Below are positions 37,225 through 46,866 of a DNA stretch of 64,000 nucleotides, in pieces. Made by a program: the position numbers and the translations under genes. The notes under the pieces were generated by a model. The model saw nothing but the letters and a program-made list of their open reading frames with translations, did no database searches and was not told where the DNA came from. How positions within the stretch are numbered: position 1 is the first letter of the stretch; every line of letters begins with the position of its first letter. This DNA is from Pectinatus sp. (GTDB lineage: Bacteria > Bacillota > Negativicutes > Selenomonadales > Selenomonadaceae): NCBI GenBank assembly GCA_020025075.1, contig JAHHSR010000001.1, positions 51,523 to 115,522 of the forward strand, in the 5' to 3' direction.

Positions 37225-38691
37225 TTATTTGCGATTTTGATTTTCATTATTTTCATATTGCTTTGCCGCAAGCCAAAATTCGTCAAGCTGTGCCAAGCTA
37301 AATTCCGACCATCGCTTCTTGCTCGCCTTGACGCGCGCTTCAACATAAAGAAAGCGCCGCAAAAATTTTTGTGCCGCCTCGCGCAGGGTCTGTTCACAAT
37401 CGAGCTTTAAAAAGCGGCCAACATTGACGAGGCTAAACAGCAAATCGCCGTATTCTTCTTTTATGTGCTCAGATTCTCCTGCCTGCACAGCCTCTTTTAG
37501 CTCATCTTTTTCTTCCTCAAATTTTTTCCACGCTTCTGGCAAGGAATGAAAATCAAAGCCCACTGCCGCTGCCTTTTTTTGCATTTTTTGCGCGCGCATG
37601 AGCGCAGGCAAATCCTTCGGTATGCCATCTAAGGCCGATTGGCGTTCCTTTTTTTCCGCTTTTTTTATCTTCTCCCAATTATCTGCAACCTCTTGGCTCG
37701 TTTTTGCCGAAGCATTGCCAAAGACATGCGGATGGCGCCTAATAAGCTTTTCACATATTCCCCTTACAACATCATGCATGGCAAAATCGCCTTGCTCTTG
37801 TGCAATGCGCGCTTGAAAGGCAATATGAAGCAAAAGGTCGCCGAGTTCTTCTTGTAAAAGTTCTGCATCTTCTAAATCAATCGCTTCAATGACTTCATAC
37901 GCTTCTTCCAGCAGCTTATTTCGCAAAGAAAGGGAGGTTTGCTCCCTATCCCATGGGCAGCCATTTTCGCTGCGCAATTTAGCTAAAATTTCTTCCAGTG
38001 CTTCGAGCCTGCCCGAGCAATTTTTTGCCGGCGGCACATAAATACTCGTCAAATAATCAATATCCTTTTGACGGTCAAGCTCATAAAGCGGCAGCGAGAC
38101 CACCCGCTCCTCGAGCAGCCCGAGCCTATTTAAGAGGACGATTTCAAAATCATCGCCCAATGCCTCATTCAAAGTAAGCTTTACTTCTGAAGCCATTTCC
38201 CGGTCATAAACCTGCGTAATAATCGTCCCGTTTGCCAAATTAGGCAATGCCCTGCGGACTGCAAAGGCATCGGTAATCAATAGCCCTTGAATCGGGTCAA
38301 GCGAGAGTCGGTTATAGACAAGGTCCAAAAAGCTCATCGCCGGTTCAATTTGCAGCTGAACCTCACCTGCTTTTTGCTTTTGGCGCAGCATGACGACCGT
38401 GCGCTCGGCAACGAGGGGGCTGCCGGGTACAGCATAGACGATATCACTCTTTTGGGCCCTTTCGCAAAGGACCATACAAATCCGTTCGTAGACGGCATCA
38501 AAAGACGGTGCCGATTCATAAAAATCATCAAAAGTTTCGTATTTTATGCCTGCTTTTTCTAATCCCATAGCAGCCGGATGCACTTTTGTCCGCAAATAAA
38601 GCGCCTTAGCATTGTTCATAATCTGCCACGTGCGCTGCGTGATGAGTTCCTCGGTCGAAGGCCCCAGGCCAACGATAGTTATCTTGCCCAT
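37225..38691 (-). CDS. mazG: YabN-type fusion: tetrapyrrole-methylase domain plus MazG pyrophosphohydrolase
   Basis: The 488-residue protein joins an N-terminal SAM-dependent tetrapyrrole-methylase-like domain (ITIVGLGPSTEELITQRTW, VYAVPGSPLVAERTV) to two MazG modules. The first has CPWDREQTSLSLRNKLLEEA with the EELGDLLLHIAF metal-binding Glu residues; the second has EEKDELKEAVQ and EEYGDLLFSLVNV. MazG hydrolyses NTPs to NMPs. The same fusion (YabN) occurs downstream of mfd in Bacillus, as here, one base after mfd. Confidence 0.92.
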   Translation of the reverse strand: MGKITIVGLGPSTEELITQRTWQIMNNAKALYLRTKVHPAAMGLEKAGIKYETFDDFYESAPSFDAVYERICMVLCERAQKSDIVYAVPGSPLVAERTVVMLRQKQKAGEVQLQIEPAMSFLDLVYNRLSLDPIQGLLITDAFAVRRALPNLANGTIITQVYDREMASEVKLTLNEALGDDFEIVLLNRLGLLEERVVSLPLYELDRQKDIDYLTSIYVPPAKNCSGRLEALEEILAKLRSENGCPWDREQTSLSLRNKLLEEAYEVIEAIDLEDAELLQEELGDLLLHIAFQARIAQEQGDFAMHDVVRGICEKLIRRHPHVFGNASAKTSQEVADNWEKIKKAEKKERQSALDGIPKDLPALMRAQKMQKKAAAVGFDFHSLPEAWKKFEEEKDELKEAVQAGESEHIKEEYGDLLFSLVNVGRFLKLDCEQTLREAAQKFLRRFLYVEARVKASKKRWSEFSLAQLDEFWLAAKQYENNENQNRK

Positions 38692-38692
38692 T

Positions 38693-41600
38693 TTACTTTC
38701 TCCTTTTTAACTCCATCTGTTCGCCCGCCAATGTCTTAACGACGCGCAGGGCAGCCTCAGACGGTTTTTTGAGCATATTAGGCGTCATCTTAACCTGAAT
38801 GATGTTTTCATTGCCACTGATAAAGCGAATAAGACCGCCAAAAAGATTTCTCAGACGGAAAATATTTTCGGTCTTGAGCTTATGCTCCTTCAAAAGGGCA
38901 AAGATTAAGACGCCCGCCTGCTCACTGATAGACTTTATTCCTAAATCACGCGCATAATTTTTTACTTCCGCTATCTGCAAAAGATTTTTTAGCGGTTCCG
39001 TAAGCTGGCCAAAGCGGTCCTCAAGCTCGTCTTTTAGCGCCTTGATATGTTCCTTGGTGCGAATAGCGGCGATGCGCTGATAAATTTCAATCTTATGCAT
39101 GGCATCATCAATATAGTCTGCATCAATATAGGCATCAGCCTTGATTTCGATGGTCGGCTCAGCCAACGGTTCTACGCGAGCTTTATTGCCCCTACTCAAT
39201 TTTTCCACAGCTTCTTCCAAGAGATGGCAATACATTTCAAAGCCAACGCTTGCGATATGGCCGTGCTGCTGCGAGCCCAAAAGATTTCCCGCGCCGCGAA
39301 TTTCTAAATCGCGCATGGCAATTTTAAAGCCTGAGCCAAGCTGCGCGAAATCCTTTATTGCCTGCAAGCGCTTTTCTGCCGTTTCCGTCAAGACCTTATC
39401 TCGCTGATAGACAAAATAGGCAAAAGCCATATTATTCGAGCGACCGACACGGCCACGCATCTGATAAAGCTGCGACAAGCCGAAATTATCAGCATCATAG
39501 ATGATGATTGTATTGGCATTGGCTATATCAAGCCCATTTTCAATAATGCTCGTCGCCAAAAGCACATCGTACTTTCCCTCATAAAATTCCATCATCGCAT
39601 CTTCAAGCATGCCTTCCGGCATTTGACCATGGGCAACTTTAATCTTGACTTCTGGCAAAAGAGAGGAAAGGCGCAAATACATCTTGTCAATAGTATTGAC
39701 GCGATTATAAACGAAATAGACCTGACCACCGCGGCGCAGCTCACGTCTTATTGCATCGCAAATAATATTATCTTGATTTTCAACGACGTAGGTCTGTATC
39801 GGATAGCGGTTTTTGGGCGGCGTCTCGATGACGCTCATATCGCGCGCTCCGACCAAAGACATATGCAAGGTTCGCGGGATTGGCGTTGCGCTCAAGGTCA
39901 AGACATCCAAATTAGTGCTAAGACGCTTTATCTTTTCTTTCTGCTTAACGCCAAAACGCTGTTCTTCATCGACTATCAAAAGACCTAAATCCTTATATTT
40001 AACACTCTTGTTTAAAATGGCGTGCGTGCCGATAAGGATATCAACTTGCCCTAAAGCCAGCTTTTCCAAAACGCTTTTTTGTTCTTTCGCCGTGCGAAAA
40101 CGGCAGATGACATCAACCACGGGAGCAAACTCCGCCATCCTGTTGCTGAACGTCTTATAGTGCTGCTGCGCCAAGACCGTCGTCGGAACCAAAACCGCTA
40201 CCTGCTTGCCATCCATAACCGCCTTAAAGGCCGCCCGAATTGCCACTTCCGTCTTGCCAAAGCCAACATCACCGCACAAAAGGCGGTCCATGGCCTTTTC
40301 GCTTTCCATATCATCCTTGATTTCGCGCAAAGCCATGAGCTGGTCATCGGTTTCCTCATAAGGGAAGGACTCTTCAAATTCATGCTGCCACGGCGTATCG
40401 GGAGAAAACTTAAAGCCATTTCCCGCCTTGCGCTGCGCATATAATTCAATGAGTTCAGTGGCAATCTTTTCAACGGCCTCTTGCGCCTTCTTCTTGGCCT
40501 TCTTCCATGCCGTGCCGTTCATCTTGCTCAGCTGCGGCGCTTCGCCTTCTGAGCCGATATATTTCTGCAAAAGATGTACCTGGTCAGTCGGCACGAACAG
40601 CTTGTCATTGCCGCTATATTTGATGTGCAAATAATCACGATGGATGCCATTTAGGTCAATGGTCTCCACGCCCATATACTTGCCAATGCCGTGATTGATA
40701 TGAACGACATAATCACCCACCTTTATTTCGCTGAAGTGATTAATTTTCTCGCCTGGCGAAGCAGCAATTGCCCTTTGCCGCAGCAAATGCCTTTTTTGGT
40801 GCCCCATGATGTCCTTTTCCGTAATTACGGCCAACTTAGCGCCCGGCATCTCAAAGCCATTCATCAGACTGCCCGTCAAAAGGGCAATAGTTCCCGCATC
40901 GTATTGAAAGCGCTTGCTAAGAGCCGCCTCTACATCATGGCTTGCCAAAATCCCCTTGATATAGTCGGCCTTTTGCTCATCTTCCATGATAATGGCCACG
41001 GCATAATCATTTTTTTGCCATTCCTTTAATTCATTGGTCAAAAGCTCCATCTGCCGCTGAAAGGAGGTCATATTCTTAGCCGTAATGCTGAAAATTTCCT
41101 TGGGCGAACCGGTATGGATGCGCTGCAGCATTAAAGACATATAGACGACATTTTTTTTCTTGGCCTGCGCCAAAAGCTCTTCCCATTTAAAGACGTAATC
41201 CTTATATTCAGGATTTTCCTTGACCTGGGCCAAGATTTCTTCATGCACACGATTAGGTTCATCAATGCAGACGCTTGCCTCTTCGGGCAAATAGGCCAAA
41301 AAACTGTCTGCATGGCGTATCTCCTTTGCTGAAAGCAGCGGCATGACAAGAATCGCTTCTTCCTCAGCTACGGATATCTGCGAGTTTATGTCAAATGTCC
41401 TTATCGACTCTATCTCATCGTCAAGCAATTCTAGTCGATAAGGTGCTTCTGCATTGATGGGATAAATGTCAATAATGCCGCCGCGCACACAAAATTGCCC
41501 CAAGTGCTCAATCTGTCCCGTGCGCTCATAGCCCATTTTCACCAGGCGCTCAGATATTATTTCCATGGACAATTGCGCACCGCGCTTTATGGTCAGGCTA

Positions 41601-42025
41601 TATGCTTCAACATCGTTTCTGGCAAGTTCTTTTTGCACCGCTGCCTCGCCCTGAGCGACGACGACCATAGGGCCGCCTTGGGACATCTTGCCTAAAATCT
41701 CCAAGCGCTGCGCCGTTACCTCAAGGCTCTTTGCGCTAGTGGAAAAAAAAGCCATGTCGGCTAGCGGCAGCTGATAGACAGCGTATTTTTGCGACAAAAG
41801 CTCCGAAAGGTCATCTGCCCATTCTGCTGCATTTTCACGGCCATGCGTGATTATTACCAGCGGGTTTGCCATACTTTCCAAGCATGCGGCTAAAGCTGCG
41901 CGCTTTTGCGTGCCTGATAAGCCATAAATATGGCTTTCCATTCCTTTTTGACCTTTTGTCGCAAAAAATTTCTTTATTTTTTCGATTGCCGGATCAGAAC
42001 TGATTTTAGCTAAAAGTCCTTCCAT
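38693..42025 (-). CDS. mfd: Transcription-repair coupling factor Mfd
   Basis: Mfd (1110 residues) removes stalled RNA polymerase and recruits UvrA. It has the N-terminal UvrB-like module, the RNAP-interacting CarD-like domain (KVGDYVVHINHGIGKYMGVE), the RecG-like translocase (LCGDVGFGKTEVAIRAAFKA, VDEEQRFGVKQKEKIK, TLSATPIPRTLHMSL, QMRGRVGRSNNMAFAYF) and the C-terminal TRCF domain. Length and order are normal. mazG follows immediately. Confidence 0.97.
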   Translation of the reverse strand: MEGLLAKISSDPAIEKIKKFFATKGQKGMESHIYGLSGTQKRAALAACLESMANPLVIITHGRENAAEWADDLSELLSQKYAVYQLPLADMAFFSTSAKSLEVTAQRLEILGKMSQGGPMVVVAQGEAAVQKELARNDVEAYSLTIKRGAQLSMEIISERLVKMGYERTGQIEHLGQFCVRGGIIDIYPINAEAPYRLELLDDEIESIRTFDINSQISVAEEEAILVMPLLSAKEIRHADSFLAYLPEEASVCIDEPNRVHEEILAQVKENPEYKDYVFKWEELLAQAKKKNVVYMSLMLQRIHTGSPKEIFSITAKNMTSFQRQMELLTNELKEWQKNDYAVAIIMEDEQKADYIKGILASHDVEAALSKRFQYDAGTIALLTGSLMNGFEMPGAKLAVITEKDIMGHQKRHLLRQRAIAASPGEKINHFSEIKVGDYVVHINHGIGKYMGVETIDLNGIHRDYLHIKYSGNDKLFVPTDQVHLLQKYIGSEGEAPQLSKMNGTAWKKAKKKAQEAVEKIATELIELYAQRKAGNGFKFSPDTPWQHEFEESFPYEETDDQLMALREIKDDMESEKAMDRLLCGDVGFGKTEVAIRAAFKAVMDGKQVAVLVPTTVLAQQHYKTFSNRMAEFAPVVDVICRFRTAKEQKSVLEKLALGQVDILIGTHAILNKSVKYKDLGLLIVDEEQRFGVKQKEKIKRLSTNLDVLTLSATPIPRTLHMSLVGARDMSVIETPPKNRYPIQTYVVENQDNIICDAIRRELRRGGQVYFVYNRVNTIDKMYLRLSSLLPEVKIKVAHGQMPEGMLEDAMMEFYEGKYDVLLATSIIENGLDIANANTIIIYDADNFGLSQLYQMRGRVGRSNNMAFAYFVYQRDKVLTETAEKRLQAIKDFAQLGSGFKIAMRDLEIRGAGNLLGSQQHGHIASVGFEMYCHLLEEAVEKLSRGNKARVEPLAEPTIEIKADAYIDADYIDDAMHKIEIYQRIAAIRTKEHIKALKDELEDRFGQLTEPLKNLLQIAEVKNYARDLGIKSISEQAGVLIFALLKEHKLKTENIFRLRNLFGGLIRFISGNENIIQVKMTPNMLKKPSEAALRVVKTLAGEQMELKRRK

Positions 42026-42059
42026 TTAATCTCCCCGTTTAAGCCCACGGCTCCATGCC

Positions 42060-42090
42060 AAAAGGGGACCATCTTCAGACGGTCCCTTTT
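42060..42090 (-). terminator. Probable terminator before mfd
   Basis: A hairpin with a stem of about 10 bp pairs AAAAGGG(G)ACC (42060-42070) with GGTCCCTTTT (42081-42090) around a 10-nt loop. It lies in the 143-bp gap between the methionine gamma-lyase-like gene and mfd. The U-run is short (TTTT). Confidence 0.6.
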
Positions 42091-42168
42091 CATCAGCACG
42101 AAGCTTCTTTATGGCATATTTTATTGCCTGCGGAAAAGCCGCATTAGTCAATTATAGCATATTGTCAC

Positions 42169-43422
42169 TCAAAGAGCTTTGTTTTTGATGTTTTCAAGCT
42201 CTTGCGCAGCGCCCATGGCGGCCAAGACGCCGTGTTCAAACGTCAATGCCCCCTGCATATAAACGCTATAAGGCGCGCGCATCGGGCCATCAGCACTAAG
42301 CTCAATTGAAGCACCTTGAACAAAGGTACCTGCCGCCATGATTACCTGGTCGCTATATCCTGGCATATCCCAAGGCTCTGGGCTCACATATGAGTCAACC
42401 GGCGAATACTTTTGTATCCCTTGGCAAAAAGCGACGAGATTTTCCGGCTTTTCAAGCTCAATCGCCTGAATTATATCGCCACGCTTTTCACTGTAAAGCG
42501 GCGCCGCCTTGTAGCCGAGCTCGGCAAAAAAGGCCGCGGCAAAAATTGCGCTCTTCACCGCTTGAGCGACGACGTGCGGGGCGAGGAAAAGGCCTTGAAA
42601 AAGGAGGCGATTATTGGCAAGGCTAGCTCCAAGCTCAGCACCCATCCCCGGCGATGTCAAGCGGTAGGAAGAAAGCTCCACCAAATCCTCACGCCCAACG
42701 ATATAGCCGCCGGTAGGGGCAAGGCCACCGCCGGGATTTTTAATCAAGGAACCGGCCATAATATCAGCCCCGACTTCAATCGGCTCTTGCTCTTCAATAA
42801 ATTCGCCGTAGCAATTATCGACAAAACAAATACAGTCCGACTTTAGGCGCTTAATAAAAGCGCAGATTTCACCTATTTCTGAAACTGTCAAGGTCGGCCT
42901 CATGCTATAGCCGCGCGAACGCTGAATGAGAGCCATCTTCGTCTTTGCGCCGATGCTCTTTTGCAGCGCTTCATAATTGACGCGTCCATCTTCCTTCAAA
43001 GGAACTTCCTTATACCCGATGCCAAATTCTTTCAAAGAGCCTTTAGAGGGATTTTCATAGCCAATGACAGTGCGCATCGTATCATAAGGCGCCCCCATTA
43101 CGCTCACGAGTTCATCACCGGGACGCAATATGCCGAAAAGAACCGTGGCTAGAGTATGTGTGCCCGAAACAAAATGCGTACGCACCAAAGCGCTGGGGGC
43201 CTTGAAGACATGGGCGTAAACTTGCTCTAGCTTTTCACGGCCAATATCGTCATAGGCATATCCCGTCGATGTATTAAAATGCACTGCAGCAACTTTTGCC
43301 TCACGCATCGCATCTAACACCTTCAGCGTATTTTTTTCCGCCACTGCATCGGGACCGGCAAAATAGCTTGCGCATTTTTTAATAGCAGCTTCTTTTGCCG
43401 CTAAAATTTTCTTTGAAAACAT
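42169..43422 (-). CDS. PLP-dependent enzyme of the methionine gamma-lyase / aluminium-resistance family
   Basis: This protein (417 residues) matches the family annotated as methionine gamma-lyase-like or aluminium resistance protein (YnbB in Bacillus). Fold-type-I PLP features include the FVSGTHTLATVLFGILRPGDEL loop in part, FVDNCYGEFIE with the cofactor Asp, and GSLIKNPGGGLAPTGGYI with the Schiff-base Lys. The true substrate of this family is not well established. AGGAG precedes the ATG pair (43425/43422). Confidence 0.88.
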   Translation of the reverse strand: MFSKKILAAKEAAIKKCASYFAGPDAVAEKNTLKVLDAMREAKVAAVHFNTSTGYAYDDIGREKLEQVYAHVFKAPSALVRTHFVSGTHTLATVLFGILRPGDELVSVMGAPYDTMRTVIGYENPSKGSLKEFGIGYKEVPLKEDGRVNYEALQKSIGAKTKMALIQRSRGYSMRPTLTVSEIGEICAFIKRLKSDCICFVDNCYGEFIEEQEPIEVGADIMAGSLIKNPGGGLAPTGGYIVGREDLVELSSYRLTSPGMGAELGASLANNRLLFQGLFLAPHVVAQAVKSAIFAAAFFAELGYKAAPLYSEKRGDIIQAIELEKPENLVAFCQGIQKYSPVDSYVSPEPWDMPGYSDQVIMAAGTFVQGASIELSADGPMRAPYSVYMQGALTFEHGVLAAMGAAQELENIKNKAL

Positions 43423-43472
43423 CATATCTCTCCTCTTATCAATATCAATGGCGGATAAGACGCCAGCTTTTC

Positions 43473-43507
43473 AAAAAAAAGCCCTTATCCGCTCAGGATA
43501 AGGGCTT
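43473..43507 (-). terminator. Terminator of rpmB
   Basis: A 12-bp stem (43479-43490 with 43496-43507) has a 5-nt loop and is followed by eight T residues on the minus strand. It ends 13 bp downstream of the rpmB stop. Confidence 0.88.
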
Positions 43508-43519
43508 CAAAAGCGTGTA

Positions 43520-43714
43520 CTATTCAGTACGCTGTATTTTGCTGCTCGTGCGCAGGCAGCGGGTGCAAACATTGATATGCTTAACTTCGCCGTCTACAAC
43601 AGCGCGGACTCTCTGAATGTTAGGCTTCCATTTACGCTTCGTTTTCAAATGAGAATGGCTGACATTCATACCGGACATTTCGCCCTTGCCGCAAACTTGA
43701 CATACATTTGCCAT
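43520..43714 (-). CDS. rpmB: 50S ribosomal protein L28
   Basis: L28 (64 residues) has the N-terminal CQVCGKGEMSGMNVSHSHLKTKR and C-terminal VKHINVCTRCLRTSSKI. Both CXXC pairs are retained, so this is the zinc-binding (C+) form. AAGGAGG precedes the ATG. The gene is monocistronic, with its own promoter, a leader of about 170 nt and a terminator. Confidence 0.97.
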   Translation of the reverse strand: MANVCQVCGKGEMSGMNVSHSHLKTKRKWKPNIQRVRAVVDGEVKHINVCTRCLRTSSKIQRTE

Positions 43715-43886
43715 CTATTACACGCCTCCTTAAATATCATCTGTAATTGCTGGCGTACCCCTGCGGCTGACGCCGAAGAGTTTTGGGATTCCCACAATGG
43801 ATAACGCCCTATCCATATAACCTTACTGCCAGTGCAGATGCCCTCGTGCGTGCCCAAAGGCAAAGCCCATGAACCCGCTCGGCAAT
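43715..43886 (-). promoter_or_regulatory. Long structured 5' leader of rpmB
   Basis: The expected transcript has about 170 nt before the L28 ATG. An outer pairing GCCGAG/TTCGGC, an inner TTTGGG/CCCAAA and an apical TGGATA/TATCCA can be drawn around a shared axis, with small local hairpins inside. No known riboswitch, T-box or ribosomal-protein leader consensus was recognised. A 65-codon frame through the leader is probably spurious. Confidence 0.4.
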
Positions 43887-43892
43887 GACAAT

Positions 43893-43921
43893 ATTATAAT
43901 ATAAATCTCATCAAAGTGCAA
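43893..43921 (-). promoter_or_regulatory. Promoter of rpmB
   Basis: TTGCAC (43921-43916) and TATAAT (43898-43893) are 17 bases apart on the minus strand, in the gap after the acyltransferase gene. Confidence 0.82.
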
Positions 43922-43949
43922 TATCTATTTCGCATTTTTCTTTGCCCTC

Positions 43950-45095
43950 TCAGCGTGTGCGCCGCTTATAAACGCCAATTGTCAATTCATTAAAAAGCGG
44001 CAAATAACGAGAAGACAAGTTACGGCAAAATGCTGCCGTAACTAAAGCAGAAGTTGCCACCAAGATATAGAGAATGGCCGTATGCACCGCCGTCAAAACG
44101 ATATTGCCATGCGCAAAAAGCGAAGAAAATAGCGACAGATAAACAGGATGGCACAGATATATAAAATACGAATGGCGCCCCAAAAGAGAAAAAAGCTTCT
44201 TAGCCCCATTCGGCCACGGCCAATCTATGAAGGCGTAAAACAGAAACAGCGTCGCCCCCAAAGTATAGATTATGCCCGCCGGGCAAAGTTGATGTGCCGT
44301 ATTCGTCGCTTCCAAAAGCGTATAACCATCGCCATAAATGCAGTAATAATAATAACCTATCAAAAGAGACAGGGAAAAGACAAAAAAGCAGCTGATGCTC
44401 AAGGAAAAACGCTGCAAAAAAGCTTTAAAGGCCGCAAAATGAACTGCCGCATAGCCGCCCAAAACAAAGATAAACAAATAATGCACAACCCAATAATTGA
44501 GCCTGTAAACAAATAAATCACGCAGCAGATGATTGCCAATGCCATAAGGGTTCATGAGAAAGCTCGAATAATAGTCAAATGCCATCTGCAAAATAAACAG
44601 CACAGCCAAAACTTTCAAATTACAGCGTTCTACCAGCCAAATCCAAAAAGGCATCAAAAGATAAAACCATATCAAGATAACCATGAAATAAAGCTGATAG
44701 CAAGCGAGCCCAAAAAACAAAATATATAAAATATGCAGCGGATTTAAAAGGCCCCTCATGTCGCCATAGCAAAAGCCATAGAGCAAAAGATAAAATAGCG
44801 ACCAGACGATATAGGGAACAAGAACCGTTTTAAAGCGCCGCTTCATAAACGAGCTGTAAGAAAATTTTTCTTTTAAATCAAGATTGTAAAAGAGGCCAAA
44901 TGCTGATATAAAGAAAAATATCGGCACCGAAAAGCGTGTTGCCACTTCATAAAATGCCGTAACGGCTGCATTCGGCGTCGTATTTTCTACGAGATACTGC
45001 GAGCCGACATGAATTGCGATAACGCCGAGCATAGCAATGCCGCGCATATACTCGATAGCGGCAATGCGCGGCTTTTTGGTACTATTTTCTGCCAT
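43950..45095 (-). CDS. Membrane acyltransferase (acyltransferase-3 family)
   Basis: This 381-residue integral membrane protein has about ten hydrophobic segments. It opens RIAAIEYMRGIAMLGVIAIH, the family signature with the conserved Arg and His, and has SVPIFFFISAFGLFYN next. Related OafA/WecH proteins O-acylate LPS, peptidoglycan or exopolysaccharide. It ends 28 bp before the rpmB promoter and begins 5 bp after pepD, so it is likely co-transcribed with pepD. Its acceptor is unknown. Confidence 0.85.
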   Translation of the reverse strand: MAENSTKKPRIAAIEYMRGIAMLGVIAIHVGSQYLVENTTPNAAVTAFYEVATRFSVPIFFFISAFGLFYNLDLKEKFSYSSFMKRRFKTVLVPYIVWSLFYLLLYGFCYGDMRGLLNPLHILYILFFGLACYQLYFMVILIWFYLLMPFWIWLVERCNLKVLAVLFILQMAFDYYSSFLMNPYGIGNHLLRDLFVYRLNYWVVHYLFIFVLGGYAAVHFAAFKAFLQRFSLSISCFFVFSLSLLIGYYYYCIYGDGYTLLEATNTAHQLCPAGIIYTLGATLFLFYAFIDWPWPNGAKKLFSLLGRHSYFIYLCHPVYLSLFSSLFAHGNIVLTAVHTAILYILVATSALVTAAFCRNLSSRYLPLFNELTIGVYKRRTR

Positions 45096-45100
45096 GAAGC

Positions 45101-46555
45101 TTATTTTTCCTTTTGGGCAAGCTCTTCAAGCATGCTCTGCATCAAGCGCACTTGCGGCACAATAGTGCAAAGTTCCAAACATTCTTGCGGCGAATGAATA
45201 TCCTTGTTATTAGGACCAATAGAAACGATATCCATATTGTGATTCTTGCTGATAAAGTAGTTACATTCCAGTCCACCATGCGTAAATTCAATCGTCATGG
45301 GATGGTTGTTTTGTTCTTCAAAAATCCTTTTTGCCATCTTGGGAAGGAGGCTATCCGGATTGCCGTTCCAAGCCGGCGAAGTAGCGCCAAAATCAGGATT
45401 AAAGCCGCTCATGGCCGCAAGAGCACGCAGCGAAGTCTTAAGCATTGACAAATTGGCATCAGCAGCGCTGCGAGCCATGACCAAAACTTCAAACTTGCCA
45501 TCTTTAACAAATGTCTTGCCGATATTAGCGGAAAGCTGCGGCAAGGTGTTAGAAAAACGGGAAACGGCATAAACACCGCTGTGAACAGCATTAATGAGCA
45601 TGATACCCGAAAGGAAAATGCCGTTTTCAAGCATTTGCGAAGGCTTTTGTGTTGCCGTGCAGCCAACCTTGGCCTGTTCTTCAATGCCTTCATAAGCTTC
45701 TGCCATTTCAGCTTTAAAATCAGCAACGATTTTTTCTATCGCAGCCTTATCTTTTTCCCAGTAGCAAATCGTCGCCTGAACGTGTGGGGCAACAGCATTT
45801 TCGGCTACGCCGCCTTCAATATCGCAAAGGCCAAATTCAACTTTTGCTTCATGCAGACGATAAAGCAAGACGCCCAAAGCCTTGATGGCATTGGCCCTAT
45901 TTTGCATGATAACCATGCCGGAATGGCCGCCTAAAAGATTCTTTATTTCAAGGACGGCCGCGCTATCGCCAATAGCCGGAACAAACTTAGCATCTCTTTC
46001 AAATCTCAAGCGGACACTGCCAGCACTGCCGACCGTCGCCACATCGTATTCTTCTGAGTCGCAATTTATAACATAGCGCACGTCTTTTAAATCATCTGCA
46101 CTGAGGCCACGCGCTCCTGTCATTCCCGTTTCTTCGTCAGCCGTAAAGACGACGCGCAAAGGTCCATGGTCAAATTTTTGCGCCATGAGATAGATGATGC
46201 TGGCAACGCCAATACCGTCATCAGCTCCGAGGCTCGTGCCTTCAGCCGTCAAGTATTTGCCATCATTTTTTACCTTAATCGGGTCATTTTGCGGGTCATA
46301 TTTAACTCCCTTTTCCGCTACGCAGACCATATCCATATGAGCCTGCAGCATCGTCAAGGGAACATTTTCAAAGCCTGGTGCTGCCTTTTTGTCGGCAATG
46401 ACATTGTTGTACTCATCTTGCTTGACTGTAAGTCCCAATTCACGCAAACGCTTAGCAAGGTAATCGCTTACCTTCTTTTCATGTCCAGAGGGGCGGGGAA
46501 TTTCTGTCAATTTTTGGAATTCATCTAATACTTTTTGTAAAATGTCCTGTTCCAT
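45101..46555 (-). CDS. pepD: Cytosolic dipeptidase PepD (aminoacyl-histidine dipeptidase, M20)
   Basis: This M20 zinc peptidase (484 residues) hydrolyses dipeptides. Metal and catalytic residues are in MLQAHMDMVCVAEKG (His, Asp), SLGADDGIGVASIIYLM, VFTADEETGMTGARGL (Glu) and NCDSEEYDVATVGSAG. The frame stays open 41 codons further upstream, but family similarity starts at MEQDILQKVLDEFQKLTEIP; ATG at 46591 is an alternative. GAGGAAGGA is about 20 bases before the ATG, further than normal. A promoter about 300 bp upstream implies a long leader. Confidence 0.9.
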   Translation of the reverse strand: MEQDILQKVLDEFQKLTEIPRPSGHEKKVSDYLAKRLRELGLTVKQDEYNNVIADKKAAPGFENVPLTMLQAHMDMVCVAEKGVKYDPQNDPIKVKNDGKYLTAEGTSLGADDGIGVASIIYLMAQKFDHGPLRVVFTADEETGMTGARGLSADDLKDVRYVINCDSEEYDVATVGSAGSVRLRFERDAKFVPAIGDSAAVLEIKNLLGGHSGMVIMQNRANAIKALGVLLYRLHEAKVEFGLCDIEGGVAENAVAPHVQATICYWEKDKAAIEKIVADFKAEMAEAYEGIEEQAKVGCTATQKPSQMLENGIFLSGIMLINAVHSGVYAVSRFSNTLPQLSANIGKTFVKDGKFEVLVMARSAADANLSMLKTSLRALAAMSGFNPDFGATSPAWNGNPDSLLPKMAKRIFEEQNNHPMTIEFTHGGLECNYFISKNHNMDIVSIGPNNKDIHSPQECLELCTIVPQVRLMQSMLEELAQKEK

Positions 46556-46860
46556 ACTAGTTGCGGCATTGAAAAATCCTTCCTCATTCATCGTATCCGG
46601 GAAAATCCCGCTGGCACAATACTCCCGAGGCTTTAAATCCCCTTTTGAGGGTACTGCGGCTAAAAGCCGCCGCCGCATTCACTCCCTTTTTATTTTTTTG
46701 CCAACCTTGCGGCACTCACCTTAAAGGCGAATTTTTTGAAATGAAAAGCTGCTTGAGCTTTTCTTTCAAAGGCTTGCCTTGCCCTCTTTTTAGCCTTCTT
46801 CTACAAAAAGGCGCGTGCAACGAACAGCTAAACCTGCTAGATTCATAGCACTTTTTCATA
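46556..46860 (-). promoter_or_regulatory. Long structured 5' leader of pepD (gap to dnaG)
   Basis: The gap to dnaG holds no convincing gene. From the promoter at 46867-46895 the pepD transcript would have about 300 nt of leader. It contains a 15-bp hairpin with one bulged base (46735-46770), hairpins GCGGCT/AGCCGC and CGGGA/TCCCG, and a distal TGCGGC/GCCGCA pairing that would enclose a multi-branch domain next to the ribosome binding site. This looks like a structured RNA, but no known class was recognised. Confidence 0.45.
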
Positions 46861-46866
46861 ATTCTT

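Noticed and set aside
43666..43863. 65-codon frame through the rpmB leader
   Set aside because: It overlaps the start of rpmB out of frame, has no good start signal and no recognisable family; a structured leader explains the region better.
43715..43886. c-di-GMP, SAM or T-box riboswitch in the rpmB leader
   Set aside because: Short matches such as CACGCAC occur, but the remaining conserved blocks of each class are missing.
46556..46678. N-terminal extension of PepD by 41 residues
   Set aside because: The extension has no family similarity, contains hairpin sequence and lies in the expected leader; the M20 fold begins at MEQDILQ.
46556..46740. T-box or c-di-AMP riboswitch before pepD
   Set aside because: No AGGGTGGNACCGCG antiterminator box and no c-di-AMP core could be found on either strand.
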